Assembly: GCA_032718565.1 (NCBI GenBank)
Contig: JAVGVS010000187.1
Span: 746,001-810,000, forward strand
Direction of reading: 5' to 3'
DNA length: 64,000 nt
Source: Distichodus sexfasciatus
Lineage: Eukaryota > Chordata > Actinopteri > Characiformes > Distichodontidae
The first letter of the stretch is position 1; every line of letters starts with the position of its first letter. Under the pieces are notes generated by a model. It did not search any database, was not told where the DNA came from, and was given only the letters and a program-made list of their open reading frames with translations. The position numbers were made by a program, and so were the translations under genes. This document shows, piece by piece, positions 55,816 to 64,000 of the stretch.

Positions 55816-58800
55816 AGGTGTGGAGTGGACGGATGTTGAGCACCGCACGTTTATGGGCACCGTCCTGAGTGTGGGCTGGAGTTTGGGCAACATGCTGCTG
55901 TCGCTTCTGGCTTTCCTCTTGCGCGACTGGAGACACCTGATGCAGGCTGTGACTGTGCCCTGCCTGCTCGCTATCGCCACCTGGTGGTAAGCACCGGTAT
56001 TGCACCGAGCTCCTGCGTAGCACCCACTTTTGTCTGAGCGCTTCTCCTCCTACAGTTTTTCAGATAGAAACTTCGTTCCAACTCTAAAATGTGTGGCCTA
56101 TAGCTGTGTGTGCTGCTTTTATACATGTTTTTGATACGTGCACTCGTTTGTGAGTTCTGTCCATTTTTTGTCCGTTTTTCCCACCATAATCTAGCATGGA
56201 ACACAAATCTCGACGCTTTACTGCGCGGCCAGCGTTCTTCACAAAGCCAGAAAAACTGTCATGATTCGAGGGTACATAGACCTCATTGTATATCTGTAAC
56301 CGTCATGACCCGCACTCGTCTCTTTCATCCTGTCATTTATTTTTCCATTTTTTTGTTTTCTCTCATTAAGAATACATAGGATTTGGGACTGGAAAGCTTT
56401 CCTTCACCTGTTTTTCACACGACAGTCAACGCTGTTCACCTCAGTCCACCTCACTGAACACACGTCTGAATCAGTTTCACTCGTCTTTTTCTCGCTTTTG
56501 TCATCCCTCATTCTTTCCCCATTCCCTTCAATGCATTATAGTCAAAGATCTTTTTACTCGGTTCGTTTTCATGTCACAGCCTCAAAACTTCGGGGTTTTC
56601 TTGCGGAAATTTTTATTTCTGTTGTATTTCTTTGGCCAGGTGGGTCCCCGAGTCGGCCCGGTGGCTGCTGGTGAACAGGAGGGTAGAGGAAGCTCGGAGT
56701 CTCCTGCTGCAGTGTGCTAAATTTAACGGCAAGACTGCCAAACTGGACACCGAGGTACAGTAGGAGTTAACTGTATTAATTTGTACGGAATTAATCGAGG
56801 GCAATATTAGATTATCATTCTGTACTTCAACAGCCAATATTATAAATATTCAAAGTCAATGTAAACTTGTCATCTCTGCTATATACCGTACGAGTACGCA
56901 GAGAGACGAGACGACGTGGCTTCATCTTTCACAGTGCAGAGAACAAATAAGGCACATAGAATAAACAGAATAAAATATATACACTATAAACTAGAAACAG
57001 AAAGAGAGACAATAAGGATGCGGTGTTCAGCCTTATGGTCTTGGAGTTGTCTTTTACACTGAATGTGCATGAGGTCAATAACAGTTTCAATATGCAAAAT
57101 TATACAGACAGTCTATTAAATAAAGCCCTTTCTCTTATAAAGTCTGAGCTGACATTCAGGTTGGATCAGTCTGTGCAATACTTTCAACAACTTGCGTAGA
57201 TACAGTCGGTGAGCAGAAGCGATCAGGGATATGCACAGCAGTGTTCAGTAGTTGTGCAAATACTGTAGCAGCAGTCAAGAGAAGAGGATTAGTTTTGATC
57301 GTCTGCCACTGAATGTGTGCCAGATCAGCAGCAGTATGATTATAAATTACATAATAAAAAAATTAATGAGTTCGACAGTCAGTTGTTAACTAATTTAATT
57401 ACAAGTGTGAATGAATGCATTTTTGCTTAGATTTATACTCGTATACTGTAAAAAGGTTGGTTTTGAAAGAAATATTCAGAAAGATCAAAATTTACAGTTG
57501 CATGACAAAAAAAAACTGGAAACACACTTGAACACAACCTTAATAATTATTAATACATTATTAATTATTAATAAATGATTAACACGTAACAATTGTTAAC
57601 AAATACAATCGCAAAGGACCGAAAAACAGGAAGAGGAGGCTTCCTGATATGAAGAATTAGTTTTGTATTCATTTAAATTTGGATCCTTTTCCATTTTTAT
57701 GATCCATCTCTCCAGACTTTACACAAAGTCATCATGAACGAGGTCTTCGAAAAGGATCAGTCTTACCTGGACCTGGTGAAGACCCCCAAAATGCGGAAAA
57801 TCGCCGTTTGTTCTGGAGTTGTGTGGTACGTCGATGCGTCAGCTCGCTCACTTTGCGTAGAATGGATGTTGATTTTGTTTGATTTTGTTTTTCATCCGTC
57901 CCTCAGGTTTGCCGTGGCCTTCACCTACTACGGCATCAGCTTCGACATCAGCGGCTTCGGTCTCGACGTCTACCTCACGCAGTTCGTTTACGGCGCCGTC
58001 GAGGTTCCGGCCAAAGTGGGGACGTACTTCGTGTTGAGACGGATCGGCAGGAGGCCGGGTCAGGCCTGGTCCCTCATCTTGTGTGGGGCGCTGATCGGGG
58101 TGAACACAGTCATCCCCGCCGGTGATTTTATCACAGCGAAACACAAGATACAAAAACAAATAAACCAATCAAAAATAAAACCAAATATAGCTGCAAGCGG
58201 CAAGGAGCGGGGTCCAGGCAAAAGTCGGAAAGCAGCACAAAAGGCTCAGCACTGATTATTAGCAGTGTCTGTGTATATGTAAGTCATGGACACACACCCA
58301 CACGTTGCTGATGCTGCAGTTTATGACAGGATTCTAGAGGTCAAAACGCGTTTTCCTTTGCTATAGCGCCAATTATAAACAGATCCCTACGCTTTTCGGC
58401 CTATGCCGAGATGCACAACATTCCTGCTTGCCCTGAAGATTGCGGTTACGGTTCAAGCTGCACATCGCATTTCGCAGAGGGAAAATAAATAAATAAATAA
58501 TGACAGAACAATAACAAGAGGGTTCTATATTGCTTTGTGCTTGGACCCCTAAAAAGAATTTACGCAAGACTTACGAGGTCCTGGTCTACAGTTTTACCAA
58601 ACATGCAGTGCAAATAATCACATTTATCATATTTTGACATTTTTCAGTATCTTAATTTGATTAATGTTGCTATTTACCCAGTACATTGCTGAAGATGGGC
58701 TTGGGGACAATCCAGAAACGTCTAAGTGAACATTGAGACACATGCTGGATGCTAATTGGATGTTTGTTTTAGATGGGGTTTTTTAATTTATTTTTTATTG

Positions 58801-60914
58801 CATTTTACCTCGACATGAAAATGGTAGTCGACACACTTTTGGCTCAATTATATTACGTTGTTGAGTAAAATTATTTGTCTTTGTATGACTTGCTTTCCAG
58901 TAAAATTCTAGGAATAAACACTTCAAAAACTGTGATATTGTTCTCCAAGTGGCGACAAAAATGAAGGCTTTTATTTTTTGTGTAAGTTTCCAAATCGAAG
59001 CACAGATCAGCATTCAGGTTAAATGTCTGTTTTTCTTCTGTAGAATTTGCCGGTCTCCGTACGGGCGTAGCCGTGTTGGGAAAAGGCTTTTCGGAAATGG
59101 CTTTCACCACAGCTTTCCTCTACACAGCCGAACTTTACCCCACTGTGGTCCGGTACGCAGCAGCATTATTATTATTATTATTATTATTTCTTTTTTTAAA
59201 CACGATCCTCGTAAAAATGGATGTCTTTAGAGAGCCTTTATTTGATTGCTGTTGCTGTTTACCCAGTACACTGCTGAGGGTGGGATTGGATTTGATCCAA
59301 AAAGGTCTAAATGAAGATTGAGACACAGGCTGGATGCTCATTGGATGTGTTCTTTTAAGATGTTATTTACATTTCATCGTTTTTTTAGGGTTTTCATTTC
59401 ATTTTTACATTTATTTTTTAGATCTGACATTTCATTTTCCAGATTCCTTAATGATGAATTTTGGAAATCAAACTCTATCTTGATTCTTATTTGTTCTTAC
59501 AGATCGTTTGGTGCGGTGACTGAAAGGCGATTTGTAGTTCCACTCTGTAGGAAATTTAGATTTTATAAGTAGCAAAGTAAAACCACAGTTTAAAATATGT
59601 CCAGAAACACTACTAATGGGAGTAATTGTAATATGTTCTAATATGTATGTGTGTGTGTGTGTGTGTTGTCGTCTGTGTGTCTCAGGCAGTGTGGTTTGGG
59701 TTACACCTCCTTCTTAGGTCGTTTAGGGGGTTCTCTCGCTCCACTTCTCGTCATGCTGGAACCCTTTTGGCCTTTTGCTCCGCCAGTGATTTTTGCGTTC
59801 ACTGCACTAGTCAGCGGCTGCGTTGGATTCTTCCTGCCCGAAACTTTGGACACCTGCTTACCGGAGACCATCCAAGACGTGGAGGAGGGAAGGTGCTGGG
59901 TCCCTGCCTTTTACACAAATTTACACATGTGCAAAGTGTGTATATTAGGGATGCACGATATGGGAATTATTGACCGATGCCGATAAATGAGGAAGGCAGT
60001 TACAAATTGAGTGTGTGAAGACAGCTTATTTTGCTCGCCAACATTGCACTGCCCGCTCAGAACTTTCCCATAATAATAATAACAGCATAGGTCTGACATT
60101 TCTAACACGGCGCCAAGTCAAGCGAGCGTGAAAGCAGAGCGGAGCGAGGGCCGAGCGTTTCCAGCGTAGCACACGACATTTGAAGAAAAAGTAATTTCCC
60201 ACCCTATGTGATGTACCAGCGCGTGTGACACTCCATATGCACTACCTAGTTCGTAGAGAGCCGTTAAGCTCAGAAATTTTGACGCAAAGTAACACTGTCC
60301 TTTTTTAAGACAAAAGGCGCAGGCCGTATAAAATTCACACGTCTGACTTTGGACATGCCTGCCATAAGCGCTACCTTTCCCCACATACAATAAATGCGTC
60401 ATCAAATATTGCCTGGAAATATCGGGCAAATCTAAGCCGATGCCGACCTAAGACTTGAACCAAAAGCAGTTATTGGCCGATTTCAGTGTGATGCAGATAT
60501 AATCGTGCAACCCTAGTATGTACTCGCTATTCCAACTCATTATTAAGCTAGTTTTGTCTGTATATTACTGAAAACCCCCCCACAATATATTTATATTTCA
60601 ATTTTGCAAATTTAAGTACATTAACAAATTCACTCTTAAACAGCCATAAAAAGAATAAAGAATACTCATATTAATAGTTGCATAACTTCTAGTACAAGTT
60701 GAAGTAAATGAAAAGTTAAATATTGTTGATGAAATTGATTTTTTACAGTGCATGTGCTGTCACGTGTTCATTTTTTTATTTTTTGTTTTTATCGATGTTT
60801 TCCCTCAGGCACACAGTAAAGGAGATGGAAATGAACGAAATCAACTCCCGGCCTTTGGTAACAAGAGGAGAAGAAGAAAACGTCAAGCCTTCAGAAGGAC
60901 ACGGGGTGGAATAA
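52159..60914 (+). CDS. slc22a7: Solute carrier family 22 member 7-like organic anion transporter (OAT2 type)
   Basis: Ten exons join in phase to about 540 residues, the usual length: 52159-52491, 53447-53550, 55389-55543, 55818-55986, 56640-56753, 57716-57825, 57907-58121, 59044-59152, 59686-59892 and 60809-60914. The start MRFEAILLEVGGF matches the SLC22 N-terminus; an in-frame GTG upstream is ignored. Seen features: a large extracellular loop with four Cys and glycosylation sites (NGS, NVT), the MFS loop GYLSDRFGRKP, VPESARWLL, a second-half YGISFDISGFGLDVYLTQ, FLYTAELYPTVVRQ, and the C-terminal PETIQDVEE. Twelve membrane segments are expected. The family moves organic anions and nucleotide-related compounds across liver and kidney basolateral membranes. 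Several acceptors lie against TG repeats. Which teleost slc22a7 paralog it is cannot be told. Confidence 0.88.
52550..53135. repeat. Dispersed 'agctacagccaagctac' repeat, interrupted by a MITE
   Basis: Left part 'gttggggaagctacatttaa' to 'agctacagccaagctactg'; right part resumes with 'gagtagctacactacaagct', then 'ggactccgttttccgactcc' and 'agcatgctgtgatgcagcg'. The right part matches 47255-47395. The 317-bp insert between the halves is listed separately. It lies in slc22a7 intron 1. Confidence 0.75.
52693..53009. mobile_element. Tc1/mariner-type MITE
   Basis: Inverted ends 'cagtgttacctc' and 'gaggtaccactg' (one mismatch), each bordered by TA. This fits the TA target-site duplication of Tc1/mariner elements. 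It has no transposase frame. Confidence 0.75.
55313..55365. repeat. (GT)n microsatellite before slc22a7 exon 3
   Basis: About 25 GT units ending 23 bp before the acceptor at 55388. Confidence 0.95.
55545..55730. mobile_element. Deleted copy of the 59.9 kb hAT-like element
   Basis: 'gcaaagttccactgcacat', 'taacaccatagttctgacat', 'ttctaacgcagc' and 'gtccagcgagg' match 2085-2210 and 60060-60150. It begins immediately after the donor of slc22a7 exon 3. Confidence 0.6.
55780..55812. repeat. (GT)n microsatellite before slc22a7 exon 4
   Basis: About sixteen GT units lead directly into 'tttag' and the exon at 55818. Confidence 0.95.
56060..56380. repeat. Dispersed repeat, copy B
   Basis: Shares ordered blocks with 25690-26005 ('cgttccaactctaaaatg', 'cataatctagca', 'ctcattaagaatacata'). 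It lies in the slc22a7 intron between exons 4 and 5. Confidence 0.55.
59946..60515. mobile_element. hAT-like non-autonomous element, best-preserved copy
   Basis: Left end 'tagggatgcacgatatgg' and right end 'ataatcgtgcaacccta' are inverted repeats. The flanking octamers 'gtgtatat' and 'gtatgtac' match at only 5 of 8 positions, so the target duplication is worn or absent. Relatives lie at 1965-2735 and 55545-55730. It lies in the last slc22a7 intron. Confidence 0.75.
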
Positions 60915-62268
60915 AGCATTTATTAGGATTTAATAACATTAATGCATGTCCAAAATCTGTGACAGAAACACTGAAATAATCTGCATTATTGGGGAAGCAG
61001 ATGATGTTGCAAAATCCCCCAAATTTTGAAGTTATCCTTTAAAAGAACATAAAACCTGCATCCAATGAAACAAAGACTTCCACTCACATTGTGCAAGAGA
61101 CTTTAACAGACACAGAACAACATATAAAATAATTGTTTCAAAGAATAAACCCTAAAATTTAGATCCAAAAACCAATGAATAATAGATATATATTTTATAT
61201 GAAGCCAGCAGTTTGTATGGAAAATTGAAATGATATTCATACTAATTCATTTTTAAATTGTCTTAAAGTTGTTTAAACAATAATATTAGTTATAATCAGT
61301 TTTTAAACGTTTTGGACAAAAAGGACAGGAGTGAGGGACTGAGATGGTACTTTCATCACAAACCTGACTCTTTTTTTTTTTTTTTTGTTAAATAAACATT
61401 AACAGTCGTCTCATTACCAAAGAGCTAAATTAAATCAGTCTTCTGAAGTTCTGAATGTGGACAATGATTGAAGTAATAAATATAAAGATAAATTGAATAC
61501 AGAAATGAAATAATAAAAACTTTGACCACAATTTTGTTGATATTTTATATGTGAAGATAAATATATTATTGTTCCAAGATTGATGTTTTCTTTCAGTTAG
61601 TAGATAAAAAAAAAAATAATTACATACATACTACATACTAATGCAGTTAAAATTAGTGCGTGTATATGAATCATTTAATATAGACTTAACATTAGTTCCG
61701 TGCACCATTTTGTCATAATTTTAATAGTTTTTTTTAAAAATTGAAACTCAAAAACATACAAACATGGCATGAACACATCATAATGACAATTCACATAAAG
61801 GCACGAGTACAATAGATGAATGAAGAGCGGATCAGGATACATTTCACTGCTCGTTGTACCTGTATAACTTGCACGTGACAAATAAAGAATCTTGAATCTT
61901 GAATCTTGAATCTTGAAAACTAAACATTTCAATAAATAACAGAAAAAAACAAACAAACAAAAAAACCAAGAGGCTCATCTTAAATTATAGGCAGAAATTA
62001 AAGAACACATTCGAAGGGCTTTCTTATCTTTTACAGAATGCAAAGATTTGTGCAGCAAAACAAATTCCCTCGACCAGTGACTCATACATGGATCAGTCTT
62101 AAAATATCTGCGTTTATGAATGATGAATTTCCCAAACAAAATGAAGATGTTTAGCAGAAAGGTCGCGTTGTCATTACCACACAGGCCAAATGTAATCATT
62201 TCCCATGTTTCATCATTTTAATAGTAATAACGTTTTAAGTCTTTTTTGTTTGTTGTTCGGTCCTTTTG
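60915..62268. other. slc22a7 3' region and intergenic spacer
   Basis: AT-rich sequence without a gene. A LINE tail lies at 61795-61918. Small frames at 61675-61956 and 61975-62199 have no family signature. The slc22a7 polyadenylation site was not placed. Confidence 0.5.
61795..61918 (+). mobile_element. LINE 3' tail with (GAATCTT)n end
   Basis: 'tcactgctcgttgtacctgt' then 'gcacgtgacaaataaagaat' and about four GAATCTT units. This is a typical 3' terminus of fish LINE elements with a short tandem tail: a 5'-truncated copy. Confidence 0.75.
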
Positions 62269-62282
62269 CCACTTGATGGCAG
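62269..62282 (+). promoter_or_regulatory. CTCF-like site upstream of wdr83os
   Basis: 'ccacttgatggcag' differs by one base from the common vertebrate CTCF core 'ccactagatggcag'. It lies about 150 bp before the wdr83os ATG. Binding is a prediction from sequence only. Confidence 0.45.
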
Positions 62283-62432
62283 TCAACAGCCTTCACTTGG
62301 CGTTTTATATGACGACGAAGAAAAGCGCGCCTGGTGTTCCGGTTCCGAGTTTCCCTCCGTGCTGTTGATCGAGTTTCAACATTAAAAATCCTTCTCAAAG
62401 TCATATTTCAGAGAAATCCAGCGCTGAATATT

Positions 62433-63900
62433 ATGAGCTCCAACAACATGGCGGACCCGCGGAGACAGAATAAGATTTTCCGGTGAGTATCGTCCTCGCC
62501 GCTTCGCCTCAGCTCTAATCGGCTTTAGATAAGACGGTGTGAGGGAGTAAAATGACTTTTAGAATCTGAATAAACGTTTAAAATATTAATAAAATCAAGT
62601 AAACCTTCTGCTTTTCTGGATATAACCGCTTTCCAGCTCAAACGATTGATTGAATTATGATCGACTCCCACGTTTAGAGAAACAGTTGCTTCACCTTCAC
62701 ACTTGAATTCATTGGGTTAACGTCGGTCCTGATAAAAGTGATTAATTGTAGGTTTTAAAGGTTTTAAAAGCATTTTATGGACATGTATTTGTCGGTATAT
62801 TTTCTATTTGGGGTGTAGAGAGTAGTAATCTGTTGTTAATGTTGTCGATCCCTTCGAATCAATTAATTTCGTTATATATTTCATATTTATTTTCATATGG
62901 ATTTAGTTGTCAGTAGTGTTAATACACAGAAATACGTTTATGGTTGAGAAACTAGAGCTGCAAATACGACTGAACTGTTTAAATTGACAACTGATTGTTT
63001 CATCGACTTACTTATTCCACTTAAAATACTCATTGGATTCGTCGGATATATGAGAAAATGTACAGTTTATAAAATACCAACATTAACAGCTTATTCTATT
63101 ACATTTAAGTCAATCAACCATTTTATTGAATAAATTGCATGACAGTTTCGTCCACAGTATCCATAAATAATAAATAAATGAAATTTTGTCAGTTTCAGGT
63201 TTTGATGGTTTTTCTCAGTTTGATTTTATTCTGTATTGTGTTATGTATTGTTAGAAATGAACATATTGTAGTTTCTATATAATTTTCAGCCCTTGTTTAT
63301 GTGAATTTTACTCCTCTCTCTAATTTTTTTTTATTTTTTAAACTCTGGTATGAAATTGTAAGTTTACACTGTACATCCCGGCGCAAAAATCTCAACATCC
63401 CCCCATTATCTGGTCCGACTGGCCCAAAATCGGCAGGCAGGGACTGATTTTACGGTCTGAGTGAGAATTGTGGGTAAAATTGGGATAAACAGAATTATTC
63501 TTGCCACCTTCCAACAGCTACAAACCCCCAAGTACAGACTCCAACCCCACGCTTGAGGACCCGACCCCGGACTACATGAACCTGCTGGGGATGATCTTCA
63601 GTATGTGCGGCCTGATGCTCAAGGTGACCTGAAGCTAGAGGCAATGTTTACACCACACACACACACACACTTCCACATCTTACTGTCTTTGTGAGGTCTT
63701 TATATTGACTCCAGTAACAACTAGATAATATTTGTAATAAAATTACAGCTGCTCCTACCGGAGAGTCTAATTTTTGAAATCTGATGTGTGTGTTAAATAC
63801 AGCTGAAGTGGTGTGCGTGGATTGCCGTTTACTGTTCCTTCATCAGTTTTGCAAACTCTAGAAGCTCGGAGGACACCAAACAGATGATGAGCAGCTTCAT
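62433..63900 (+). CDS. wdr83os: PAT complex subunit Asterix (WDR83OS), last exon outside window
   Basis: Three exons, 62433-62482, 63518-63623 and 63803-63900, give about 85 of the usual 106 residues: MSSNNMADPRRQNKIFRY, then TPDYMNLLGMIFSMCGLM, then FISFANSRSSEDTKQMMSSF. The match to the vertebrate protein is nearly complete. The donor GTGAGT at 63901 leads to a final exon beyond the window edge. Asterix is a small ER membrane protein that pairs with CCDC47 in the PAT complex, chaperoning multipass membrane proteins during insertion. Hydrophobic segments in exons 2 and 3 fit its membrane helices. Sequence before the ATG is moderately CpG-rich ('aaaagcgcgcctgg'), fitting a housekeeping promoter. 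Confidence 0.97.
62483..63517. other. wdr83os intron 1, no feature recognised
   Basis: AT-rich intron. 'agagctgcaaatacgactga' at about 62955 faintly resembles the 'gggctgca' repeat family, but I see no terminus, gene or RNA. Confidence 0.5.
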
Positions 63901-64000
63901 GTGAGTCCGTTGTGTGTGTTTGTATTCAAGAAAGTACAAATTTGGTTGTGTGTGTTCACCTCGGATACACAATGTGTGTTTGGATTTTTGACAAAGGGGT

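Noticed and set aside
57734..58255. 173-residue single-exon protein
   Set aside because: It joins two true slc22a7 exons through retained introns; splice sites at 57825/57907 and 58121 explain the family match.

Overview
The window is vertebrate nuclear DNA, almost certainly from a ray-finned (teleost) fish. It has short exons with GT-AG introns, many TG/CA microsatellites, tRNA-derived SINEs and many small inverted-repeat DNA transposons. The exons are orthologous to vertebrate genes. I identified genes by reading conserved protein segments and joining exons by splice phase; no database search was run.

Layout, left to right: (1) 1368-6115 (+), the C-terminal catalytic half of ctdspl2, a nuclear CTD-type phosphatase whose 5' exons lie left of the window. 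(2) 8941-26275 (+), a large secreted mesothelin-superfamily gene read as stereocilin (strc). It has about 27 exons, six four-cysteine modules and a Ser/Thr-rich linker. (3) 27319-31645 (+), eif3j. Its three C-terminal exons are clean, but its N-terminal exons carry several frame or splice defects. (4) 33185-40659 (-), cilp, convergent with eif3j, with a non-coding first exon and a TATA box at about 41.2-41.3 kb. (5) 41.4-52.1 kb, about 10.8 kb without a recognised gene, filled with tandem repeats, SINEs and transposon fragments. (6) 52159-60914 (+), a complete ten-exon organic anion transporter of the slc22a7 type. (7) 62433 to the right edge (+), wdr83os (Asterix), whose last exon lies outside.

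The ctdspl2, strc and eif3j group matches the human 15q15 neighbourhood (STRC, CTDSPL2, EIF3J), which supports the stereocilin call. The genes are not an operon and are not known to act together: transcription-related phosphatase, hair-bundle matrix protein, translation initiation factor, cartilage matrix protein, transporter and ER insertase subunit.

The observations most worth a second look are: the damaged N-terminal half of eif3j; the 3+3 cysteine-module layout of strc around a mucin-like linker; an intronic satellite in ctdspl2 whose unit resembles a 3' splice site; TG microsatellites next to acceptors in slc22a7 and strc; and several directly readable nested transposon insertions, one with a perfect 8-bp target duplication. 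I see no CRISPR array, bacterial operon or clearly new multi-gene system.
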